From NCBI GenBank assembly GCA_947303085.1, contig CAMYXP010000009.1, positions 46,803-110,802 of the forward strand: a stretch of 64,000 nucleotides of DNA, written 5' to 3'. The position numbers and the translations under genes are program-made. Below the pieces are notes generated by a model. It did no database searches, was not told the origin of the DNA, and saw only the letters and a list, made by a program, of their open reading frames with translations. Shown here piece by piece: positions 53,256 to 60,702 of this stretch (positions are counted from its first letter, which is position 1; each line of letters starts with the position of its first letter). This DNA is from an uncultured Bacteroidales bacterium. GTDB taxonomy: Bacteria > Bacteroidota > Bacteroidia > Bacteroidales > F082.

Positions 53256-54392
53256 CTATACATTTTTCCTGTCAAGCCATAAGTTAAATAATGGGTCGGA
53301 AATGGAATATATCTTCTCTTTACGAGTAATCATGTCGTATTCCAGCAACTTTATAGAAGCCGATTGCGTTGAACTCGGTGAGCGAAGACGATATTTTTTG
53401 TTGAATTCTGATGAAGTTATGCTTTGCACATGTTGCTCTGCATGAATCGCATAGAGAAGCTCTTTCTGTGACTCGGTGATAAAAGATAGTTGTTCACGAA
53501 GGCGTGAGTCGTTCTCATCAATATAATCTTCAATGAGTTGTTTTACCATATTGATATCACATGTAGCACCAACACTAGTTTCCGCAAAAGCGTCCTTCAT
53601 AATTCGTTGTATATAGAAAGTAACAGCCCAAAACGTATTATAAACGTGTGTAAAAGCTTCAGGTGTAATGTGTTTGCCAGATTTCTCGAAATTATTTGTC
53701 GCAAAATCGAGATAGATATCATGATCAATCGGCTCAAGCCTTAAAGCTTTTGCACTTTGGTAAAACGGCCGTTTCGATGAAAAGAATATTTCTTCCATCA
53801 TACGGCGACGGCTTCCTGAAAAGACAAAGTTTGCGTTCGACAATTTCTGAATATGTGTGCGAAGTATGGCTTCTACATTTTTTTCAGGATAATATACAAT
53901 CTGCTGAAATTCATCAATTACGACAAGGCATCGTTTATTAACTGATTCAAGATAATGGAAAATCTCAGCAAGTGTATATTCCGGATTTTGAACATCACCC
54001 AATCTCACGTCAAATGTCGGAACGTTCAAAATAGGGTCGTATCCAAAACTTGCGCTAAGCGATTTTAGTATTGTAACAAATTGTTTACGAAGTCTTACGC
54101 TGCGTGTCGCCACGCTTTCGAAAACCGCGGTGCCCAATGTCAGAACAAACTCACGGAATGAGGTTGTATGAAGAATATCCACCGAAATTGTGATATAATT
54201 ATCGCGGATTTCTGGCTTGTCGAAGACAAAATCTACCAATGCTGTTTTCCCGATACGGCGCGACGATGTCAGCACCACATTCAGTTGATTGCGGAGCGAT
54301 TTTTCCAGTTGTGCCGCTTCTTCAACTCTGTCGCAAAAATATTCCTGCGGAATTTTGCCCGATACAACGAACGGATTTAAACTATCTACCAT
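53256..54392 (-). CDS. AAA-family ATPase (ATPase_2-like)
   Basis: A 378-residue P-loop ATPase with 'LNVVLTSSRRIGKTALVDFV' (Walker A) and 'CLVVIDEFQQIVYY' (Walker B), followed by an Arg-finger-like 'FVFSGSRRRMMEE' and a C-terminal winged helix ('ITSSEFNKKYRLRSPSSTQS'). Related archaeal/Bacteroidota ATPases have unclear roles and behave like mobile cargo. It sits 3 nt upstream of the response-regulator gene and shares its strand, but has its own promoter (TATCTTTG, 54412-54419). I chose the ATG at 54392 over a TTG three codons earlier. Confidence 0.88.
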   Translation of the reverse strand: MVDSLNPFVVSGKIPQEYFCDRVEEAAQLEKSLRNQLNVVLTSSRRIGKTALVDFVFDKPEIRDNYITISVDILHTTSFREFVLTLGTAVFESVATRSVRLRKQFVTILKSLSASFGYDPILNVPTFDVRLGDVQNPEYTLAEIFHYLESVNKRCLVVIDEFQQIVYYPEKNVEAILRTHIQKLSNANFVFSGSRRRMMEEIFFSSKRPFYQSAKALRLEPIDHDIYLDFATNNFEKSGKHITPEAFTHVYNTFWAVTFYIQRIMKDAFAETSVGATCDINMVKQLIEDYIDENDSRLREQLSFITESQKELLYAIHAEQHVQSITSSEFNKKYRLRSPSSTQSASIKLLEYDMITRKEKIYSISDPLFNLWLDRKNV

Positions 54393-54411
54393 AATAATCA
54401 ATATTTTTGCG

Positions 54412-54419
54412 CAAAGATA
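54412..54419 (-). promoter_or_regulatory. Promoter of the AAA ATPase gene (-7 box)
   Basis: The minus strand reads TATCTTTG about 20 nt before the start codon. This promoter probably also supplies the response regulator and kinase downstream. Confidence 0.55.
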
Positions 54420-54479
54420 AGAAAAATATTTTTTACCAAAATAAAATTACCTAAAAAAAATAATTTAAAAATAAATAAA

Positions 54480-56099
54480 TCAACCTTTTTGAATTCGTGT
54501 CTTAAATCTCCTCCCTTCAACATCCCTTATAAGCAGCATATAAACGCTTTGCGGCAATCCTTCTACATCAATCTCATTCGTCCCATGCACCGTCTTTACC
54601 AGCTGACCAAGTGCATTATAAATCTGCACTTCGAAGAGTTCAATGCCTCCAATTCGCACGAAATCCTTAGCAGGATTGGGATAAACCTTTAATTTGGAAC
54701 TATTATTATAGTCCTCTTCAATTCCGTCATAAACCTTGAAATAAGCCACAAGTTGCATATCCTCAGCCACATTAATACCAAAAATCTCTTCGGTCGAAAC
54801 AATAACACCGTCCAACTTCCAGCAATCAAACTCAAAACCTGGTCTTGGGTATGCTCTGACCCATGCCTTAATGTTACAACAATCGGGCTCTTGGGTGACA
54901 TAGGCGTACCCCATCTGCTCATTGGCACTCTCTACTGTTATCTGATATGGAAAAATGGCCGTGATGTTTGTATAATTAGCCCAATATTGATTGGATGATT
55001 GAATGGAGAGATAATCGCAAAGTGACGCACATGGCACATGAATAGTGGTTGTATAATAGCCAAAGGTATGCCCGCCGATAAGTGGTGGCACCGTCGCTTC
55101 AATGACAACCGATTGTAAATCAAAACTCATAAACGCCTGTGAATCTAATAAACTGACACAAGGTCCAATATGTACCGATGTGAAATTGTTACCATAGAAA
55201 GCAGCATAGCCGACAACCTCAAGGGAATCCGGGAGTTCCAACTTGCCCTCAATATCACAATCGAAAAACGCGCTTTCTTGTATAGTTTTCAGGCCGGTTC
55301 CCAATGTGAGGCTTGTTAGATAATGGGCATTGTAAAACGCCCACGCTCCAATGTCAACGACGCCATCTCCAATAACCACGGACGTAATATTGGCATCAAA
55401 AAAAGCCTGTTCTCCTATGCTAATCACAGAATTCGGAATGACAACATCGCAAGCAAGTCTGTCAAAACAATAAAATAACTTTGCTGGAATATATTCCACA
55501 TTTTCACCAATAGTGAGTGTATTGATATTCCTTCCAGAACCAATGGCTACCGAAGTCAAGTCATTGCAATTGGTTGCATTGTAATGTATAATTTCCATAT
55601 TACTGCAATCGAAAGCCCGATATCCCATGTTTTGCACGGATTTTCCTATAGTAAGTTCATGTACGGAAACACTATAAAAAGCTTGGTCGCCTACAGAAAC
55701 CACAGCATCGGGAATTACGAGATGATGTCCATATCCGTTCGTGTTTGTGCCATGGAATGCATGTGCGCCTATTTCAATCAGCGTGTTCGGTAGAGTGACT
55801 GCCCCTAAAGTGTAGCAACTTTTAAACGCATTAGGACCTATTGCTGTAACAGCATACATGTTATTTTGGTATGCAACGCTATCGGGAATCGTCAAATCAC
55901 CTTGGGGCATTTCATAACCGGAATAATAGCTGTATTGCCCGTCATAGCATGGATAGGTAACCGTTACGGAAATGCCATCGGTATTGATGTTATAGTAAAG
56001 CGTCTGCCCAGTTGAACAAACCGCCTCAAAATCGTATGCAGAAGCTGTGGCGCATATCATCAATAGAAGTGCAAGTAGGATATATATTCTTTTTGCCAT
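54480..56099 (-). CDS. BspA-type leucine-rich-repeat protein with T9SS sorting tail
   Basis: A 539-residue exported protein. Signal peptide 'IYILLALLLMICATASAYDF' is followed by about nine LRR_5/BspA repeats (~70-350; 'VTLPNTLIEIGAHAFHG', 'VVIPNSVISIGEQAFFD'), a small beta domain with 'PRPGFEFDCWKLDGVIVS' resembling an InlB B-repeat fold, and a C-terminal type A sorting domain ('KLKVYPNPAKDFVRI' to 'VYMLLIRDVEGR'). It should be carried to the surface by the type IX system. Start chosen at 56099, the ATG that begins the signal. It lies between the ABC ATPase and the AAA ATPase genes but has its own promoter. Confidence 0.88.
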   Translation of the reverse strand: MAKRIYILLALLLMICATASAYDFEAVCSTGQTLYYNINTDGISVTVTYPCYDGQYSYYSGYEMPQGDLTIPDSVAYQNNMYAVTAIGPNAFKSCYTLGAVTLPNTLIEIGAHAFHGTNTNGYGHHLVIPDAVVSVGDQAFYSVSVHELTIGKSVQNMGYRAFDCSNMEIIHYNATNCNDLTSVAIGSGRNINTLTIGENVEYIPAKLFYCFDRLACDVVIPNSVISIGEQAFFDANITSVVIGDGVVDIGAWAFYNAHYLTSLTLGTGLKTIQESAFFDCDIEGKLELPDSLEVVGYAAFYGNNFTSVHIGPCVSLLDSQAFMSFDLQSVVIEATVPPLIGGHTFGYYTTTIHVPCASLCDYLSIQSSNQYWANYTNITAIFPYQITVESANEQMGYAYVTQEPDCCNIKAWVRAYPRPGFEFDCWKLDGVIVSTEEIFGINVAEDMQLVAYFKVYDGIEEDYNNSSKLKVYPNPAKDFVRIGGIELFEVQIYNALGQLVKTVHGTNEIDVEGLPQSVYMLLIRDVEGRRFKTRIQKG

Positions 56100-56120
56100 A
56101 ACAATTTGACTTTCAATGCG

Positions 56121-56147
56121 CAAAGATAACAATTTTACACTTTTCCA
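56121..56147 (-). promoter_or_regulatory. Promoter of the LRR protein gene
   Basis: On the minus strand TATCTTTG (56121-56128) has a TTG 17 nt upstream (56145-56147), a good Bacteroidota primary promoter. The leader is about 14 nt. The TTG lies just outside the stop of the ABC ATPase gene. Confidence 0.6.
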
Positions 56148-56153
56148 AGATTT

Positions 56154-56834
56154 CTACAACTCCTGTAGCACGTCCTCAACAATCTTTCCGTCAAACAAAT
56201 TGATGATTCTGTCGGCATAGCCGGCATCGCGCTGCGAGTGGGTCACCATCACTATGGTGGTTCCTTCTTTGTGGAGGTCGGTCAGGAGTTCCATCACCTC
56301 TTTGCCGTTCTTCGAGTCTAGGTTACCTGTTGGCTCGTCGGCGAGGATGAGTTTCGGATTGGCGACCACGGCGCGGGCTATTGCCACACGCTGCTGCTGA
56401 CCGCCCGACAGCTGCTGTGGAAAATGCTGTGCGCGGTGCGATATCGCCATGCGTTTCATGATGGCTGTCACACGTTCCTTGCGCTCGGTGGCACCGATGT
56501 TCATATAGCGCAACGGCAGCTCGATATTCTCATACACATTCAATTCGTCGATAAGGTTGAAACTCTGAAACACAAAGCCGATGTTGCCTTTGCGGAACTT
56601 GGTGCGGTCTTTCTCCTTCAGATTGCCCACCTGCTGACCGAGCAGCTCGTATTTTCCATCCGAAGGGTTGTCGAGCAAGCCCAAAATGTTGAGCAGCGTT
56701 GATTTTCCGCAGCCCGAAGGTCCCATGATGGCGACAAATTCGCCGTCGTTAATCTCAAATGACACTCCATTCAGCGCCAGGGTTTCAATCTCTTCCGTGC
56801 GGAAGATCTTTGTGAGGTTTTCTACTTTAATCAT
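56154..56834 (-). CDS. ABC transporter ATP-binding protein (MacB/LolD type)
   Basis: A 226-residue ATPase with Walker A 'GPSGCGKST', Q-loop 'VFQSFNLIDELNVYENIELP', signature 'LSGGQQQRVAIARA', Walker B 'LILADEPTGNLDSKNG' and H-loop 'MVTHSQ'. The length and signature motif place it with LolD/MacB ATPases, which drive FtsX-type permeases by mechanotransmission rather than transport through the membrane. It is 31 nt downstream of the first FtsX permease gene and should be its energy subunit. Confidence 0.95.
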   Translation of the reverse strand: MIKVENLTKIFRTEEIETLALNGVSFEINDGEFVAIMGPSGCGKSTLLNILGLLDNPSDGKYELLGQQVGNLKEKDRTKFRKGNIGFVFQSFNLIDELNVYENIELPLRYMNIGATERKERVTAIMKRMAISHRAQHFPQQLSGGQQQRVAIARAVVANPKLILADEPTGNLDSKNGKEVMELLTDLHKEGTTIVMVTHSQRDAGYADRIINLFDGKIVEDVLQEL

Positions 56835-56865
56835 AGTTGTAAGATTTTATTTTGTTAAACATTTT

Positions 56866-59253
56866 TTATTCCTTCTTCAACGATTCCACCGGGTTCATTT
56901 TTGCTATTTTACTGCTACTGATGGCCACTACGATAGCCACAATTGTCAGAACTATCACTGCACCGCCAATGAAATACCATGGCGAAAGGCTGATGCGGAA
57001 GGCGAACTGCTCGAGCCAGCTGCGGGCGACGAAAAACGCCCCGACAGCACCTAAAACAGCGGCAACCAGCGACAGCTTAAGAATCTCCATGGTAAACATC
57101 CTCACTATCTCGCCCGACATGGCGCCATGCACTTTGCGTAATGCGATTTCTTTGCTCCGACGGTTCAGCTCGTCGATGACATAACCTATCAAACCGATGA
57201 GCGAGACGAATATAGCGAACAATGCCCCCACAAATATGGTGTTTCGCATCTTGCGGTTGTCGGCATACTGGGCACGGACTTCGGCAGAATAAAGCTTCAC
57301 CTCAAGTTTATTTCCTTCCGTAACCTCATTAACTACATCTTGGATGCGGTCTTTTATCTTTTTATCAGCGTGACGCACTTTAACCAACAGATAACGCATC
57401 GGATGTAGGCTGGTTTTACCAAAAAACACACCATCAAACTTGGTGCCGCTGTATAGGTCGCCATGGAAATAGCAACTTGGTTTCAGGTTCGGATCGAGGG
57501 CGCTGCCAATACGGATGTTGCGATAAACGCCCGAAATCGTCAGCGGCTCGATATGCAGACTTTTACCATCATAGAAATAACTATGGTCAGATATTAAAAT
57601 CTGTTTCCCAACAGCGCCGTCGCTCCAATCCTCAAACTCCATCATTTTCTCGATGAGGCTTTCGCTGACCGCCACCTGCAACGAGTCAGTTGGATAAGTG
57701 CCGGCAATGAAAGGAATTTCCATCAGATTGTAAAAACCATCCGATACATATGAACCGTCAGCGAGTTGCACCAAAGTTGTTCTCTCAACAGGTTTTTGCA
57801 CCACATTGCCTTCAGCATATTGGAACGGCAAAATCGCACAAGCCTCCACGCCTTCAACTTCAGGCATGGCATTAAGCTTATTAACCACCAAATCGCGTGT
57901 CTTGACGGTTTGCATATCGATGTAATAAAGATCCTTGTAATTATATCCCAAATCTTCATTGGCAAGATATTCGTATTGCCCTGTAACCACAAGCAACATA
58001 GCCATGATAAACACATTCACCGCCACCTGCAGACTCAAAAGAAACAGTTTCCAGTGACGCATGTTCATGCTGAAGTTTTGGATAGCCTTCCATATAGGAA
58101 CTCGCGTATAAAGAATTCCCGGAACGACAACCGAAATCACAAATACCAGGACAATAACCGCTACAATCATACGAATGCTCGGTTGGATGAGAGTGGTGGT
58201 GAATGATGTACCCAACAGATTGAGCGCCAGGTTGTTTCCGGCAAGGATAAGCACTACGGCAAGCAACAAAGCCAATGCGATATGCACAGCCGCTTCTTTA
58301 GTCAGCATAAGGTAAATCTCACGTCCTCCAGCACCGTAGCATTTGCGGATGCCAATTTCCTTTGAGCGTTTCATCATTGCCGAAAGCACAACAAGGATAT
58401 AGTTCATCATGCTAATAAAAAGCAACAGGAAAGCCACAATACCAAGAACAATCACTTTGCTATGCACCTCGGTGTCAGACGTGTGCAATTTGTCGAATGG
58501 CGTAAGGTGATAGCGCACCTGGTAGCCGTGCCGTGTCTTCAGTTTCTCAAAATCCTGATGAGTTGTCTGCATCTTATAGATAGCCTCGTCAAGCGAGTTG
58601 GGGTCAACGCCTTCCTGCAATTTAACATAGCCGGTATACATATCGTTAAACACCCAGTTGTCTCTTGATGCAGCTTGAAATAACTCCAGCGATTTCACTA
58701 CACCAAATGAAAAGGTTCCATTCTTCGGAAAATCCTCAAATACCGCCTCAATAATGAATTTTTCAGGACGGTTTTCATTCATGATAACCTTGCCGAGACA
58801 TTCGTTTACACCTCCAATGTTTTCTGCAAAAGAACGGGACACGGCGACATTATCCTTGCTGCTCAACGCTTTGACGATATCACCGGCAATTATAGGTTGT
58901 GAGAACACCTTAAAGAAACAGGTGTCAGCGACGAGTGTCTTACATTTGAATACCAGATTTTTCTCTTCGTCAAGATAGTTTAAATCACGGGAGCCCAACA
59001 CAACGCGAGTTGCCTCCTCAACACCCGGCACCTCGGCTTTGAAGCCTGGAGCCACGCCACCGCTGATTTGGTCGAAATCGTCTTGTTTGTCGCCCAAAAC
59101 TGTTTCGGCCTTGATAAGATAGATACGATCCACATCCTTATAGAAACTGTCGTACGACAATTCGAAGCACACCTTGGCAATCAGCACGATGCCGATGGCG
59201 AGACCTATTCCCAACGATAGGATTTTAATGAGGTTATCAGAGAAGTTTTTCAT
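56866..59253 (-). CDS. FtsX/MacB-type ABC transporter permease 1
   Basis: A 795-residue permease with eight membrane helices in two halves: one N-terminal helix ('LIKILSLGIGLAIGIVLIAK'), a large MacB_PCD periplasmic domain, an FtsX core (~270-430), a second periplasmic domain and a C-terminal FtsX core ('GALFAIFVSLIGLIGYVIDE', 'RRSKEIALRKVHGAMSGEIV'). This duplicated arrangement is typical for Bacteroidota. It probably extracts or exports lipoproteins, peptides or lipids with the ATPase just downstream. A sigma-54 promoter lies ~30 nt upstream. The first ~100 coding bp are 95% identical to permease 2. Confidence 0.93.
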   Translation of the reverse strand: MKNFSDNLIKILSLGIGLAIGIVLIAKVCFELSYDSFYKDVDRIYLIKAETVLGDKQDDFDQISGGVAPGFKAEVPGVEEATRVVLGSRDLNYLDEEKNLVFKCKTLVADTCFFKVFSQPIIAGDIVKALSSKDNVAVSRSFAENIGGVNECLGKVIMNENRPEKFIIEAVFEDFPKNGTFSFGVVKSLELFQAASRDNWVFNDMYTGYVKLQEGVDPNSLDEAIYKMQTTHQDFEKLKTRHGYQVRYHLTPFDKLHTSDTEVHSKVIVLGIVAFLLLFISMMNYILVVLSAMMKRSKEIGIRKCYGAGGREIYLMLTKEAAVHIALALLLAVVLILAGNNLALNLLGTSFTTTLIQPSIRMIVAVIVLVFVISVVVPGILYTRVPIWKAIQNFSMNMRHWKLFLLSLQVAVNVFIMAMLLVVTGQYEYLANEDLGYNYKDLYYIDMQTVKTRDLVVNKLNAMPEVEGVEACAILPFQYAEGNVVQKPVERTTLVQLADGSYVSDGFYNLMEIPFIAGTYPTDSLQVAVSESLIEKMMEFEDWSDGAVGKQILISDHSYFYDGKSLHIEPLTISGVYRNIRIGSALDPNLKPSCYFHGDLYSGTKFDGVFFGKTSLHPMRYLLVKVRHADKKIKDRIQDVVNEVTEGNKLEVKLYSAEVRAQYADNRKMRNTIFVGALFAIFVSLIGLIGYVIDELNRRSKEIALRKVHGAMSGEIVRMFTMEILKLSLVAAVLGAVGAFFVARSWLEQFAFRISLSPWYFIGGAVIVLTIVAIVVAISSSKIAKMNPVESLKKE

Positions 59254-59283
59254 ACATTAATAACGTAAAAACATTAATAATGA

Positions 59284-59300
59284 TGCAATAATCATGCCAA
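59284..59300 (-). promoter_or_regulatory. Sigma-54 promoter of permease 1
   Basis: The minus strand reads TTGGCATGATTATTGCA. GG and GC are exactly 12 bp apart (the -24/-12 spacing), matching the consensus TGGCAC-N5-TTGC. Transcription would start near 59273, leaving ~20 nt before the start codon. An NtrC-type activator is encoded in the same cluster. Confidence 0.85.
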
Positions 59301-59351
59301 AAATGCAAATCATTCTAAATCAATGAAATACATTTTTGGCAAAATCAAAAG

Positions 59352-59390
59352 TGTAAAAAAATTTTACAGTGAGTGTAAAGAAATTTTACA
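59352..59390. promoter_or_regulatory. Tandem palindromic enhancer sites (UAS)
   Basis: TGTAAAAAAATTTTACA (59352-59368, perfect palindrome) and TGTAAAGAAATTTTACA (59374-59390, one mismatch) are spaced 22 bp centre to centre, about two helical turns. They lie ~65-90 bp upstream of the -24 element, the usual position for NtrC-family activator sites. They are probably the binding sites of the 51909-53252 regulator. Confidence 0.75.
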
Positions 59391-59391
59391 A

Positions 59392-60591
59392 TTAGTACAT
59401 CATTCCTATCATCCAGAGAGGCAGTTTGTTGCCACGGGGCGATTCGATGTCGTCGGCTAAAACAAATGAATCCGGCAGGTCGGCAATCTGGTCAAAGGTT
59501 TTACCATCACCACCTACCTCAAAAATCCACTTTCCATCGACTTTGAAGTCGCCTTGCTGCTTGCCGTATTCAACCGTATGCTGATAGCTTAACTGGTTAA
59601 CAGCGAAGCACTCACGAGCAGTGCCAATCTTCACCGGCGTGGTTGCCATGGCGTAAAGAAGATTAGGATTTTCAAGAAAAATCTTATCGGGTTTCTGCAT
59701 TTTCTTCACCGAAACAATGTCACTATAAAGCAGATTCAGCAGTTTAGCATCATCCAAATAGTTTAAATATTCGATGACTGTGTTACGCTGCAGCTCAATC
59801 ATAGAAGCCAGCTTAGAAATGTCAACATCGAAAGGTACTTGCTGTGCTAAAACATTTAACAATGCCTTGATTTTCCTGCAGTTAACTGGATTTACTTTGC
59901 GAAGTTGCGGCAGCTCAACATCAATCACATAATTGGTTATTTGTTCGATAAGCGGATAATAATCAATCGGGTTTTTCAGATAGAAAGGATAATACCCGAA
60001 CTTGAGATATTCGTGGAAATGCTGAAGCGGACGGCATTTAGCATTAACCCCAGCAGCGATTTCTTTGGAATTTGCAAGTATTTCTTCAAGCGAATGGCAA
60101 GGCAGATTTATGCCTTTGTAAAACTGAAGATATTCTCTGAACGACAGCCCTGGCATGTAATAGCCGCGACAACGACGCGAGAGGTCGGCATCACCGTCAA
60201 TAAGTTTAAGTAGAGACGAACCGCTCAAAATTATCTGAAGATTCGGATAAATTTCAGCCACTTCCTTCACTTCACGACTCCAGTTTTCGTATTTGTGCGC
60301 TTCATCGAGTACCAACAGCTTGCCGCCGTGTTTGTAGAACTTCTCTGCCACCTCCAAAATTGAGTGTTGAGTAAAATAGGCAAAGTCGAGAGAGCAATAA
60401 AGCACTTCCTCTTTTCCAACGCCATATTGCTGTTTGATGTACTGCCTCAGCAAGGTGGATTTGCCCACGCCTCTCGGTCCTCTGATGCACAGCATCGGAG
60501 CGTCCCAGTTTACATGGTTCATGAAGCTTCTCACAATGTCCATGCTTGTGGCGTTGAGCATGGCATCTTGTTTTTCAAATAGTGCGTCCAT
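59392..60591 (-). CDS. AAA_14/DUF4143 ATPase
   Basis: A 399-residue ATPase of the AAA_14 + DUF4143 type: Walker A 'IRGPRGVGKSTLLRQYI', Walker B 'GGKLLVLDEAHKYENW', sensor 'IILSGSSLLKL' and the C-terminal DUF4143 region with a winged helix ('DVDISKLASMIELQRNTVIE') and a nuclease-like tail ('WIFEVGGDGKT'). Family function unknown; such genes often spread horizontally and may be regulatory or defence related. It interrupts the two permease genes and has two palindromic operator-like sites before its start. Confidence 0.88.
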   Translation of the reverse strand: MDALFEKQDAMLNATSMDIVRSFMNHVNWDAPMLCIRGPRGVGKSTLLRQYIKQQYGVGKEEVLYCSLDFAYFTQHSILEVAEKFYKHGGKLLVLDEAHKYENWSREVKEVAEIYPNLQIILSGSSLLKLIDGDADLSRRCRGYYMPGLSFREYLQFYKGINLPCHSLEEILANSKEIAAGVNAKCRPLQHFHEYLKFGYYPFYLKNPIDYYPLIEQITNYVIDVELPQLRKVNPVNCRKIKALLNVLAQQVPFDVDISKLASMIELQRNTVIEYLNYLDDAKLLNLLYSDIVSVKKMQKPDKIFLENPNLLYAMATTPVKIGTARECFAVNQLSYQHTVEYGKQQGDFKVDGKWIFEVGGDGKTFDQIADLPDSFVLADDIESPRGNKLPLWMIGMMY

Positions 60592-60607
60592 CGTCTATTG
60601 ATTTAAT

Positions 60608-60658
60608 TGCTTTTTACAAAAAGCATTTTTATCATATATATGCTTTTTACAGAAAGCA
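60608..60658. promoter_or_regulatory. Paired palindromic operators upstream of the DUF4143 ATPase
   Basis: TGCTTTTTACAAAAAGCA (60608-60625) is a perfect 8-bp inverted repeat with a 2-bp centre; TGCTTTTTACAGAAAGCA (60641-60658) has the same pattern with one mismatch. Start-to-start distance is 33 bp (three turns). A -7-like TATTTTTG on the minus strand (60657-60664) touches the second site, so one site covers the promoter and the other lies in the leader. This is the geometry of repressor binding. Confidence 0.65.
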
Positions 60659-60702
60659 AAAATAGGCAATTTTTGAATACCATGCACAAAAAAGTGAAAA
60701 AA

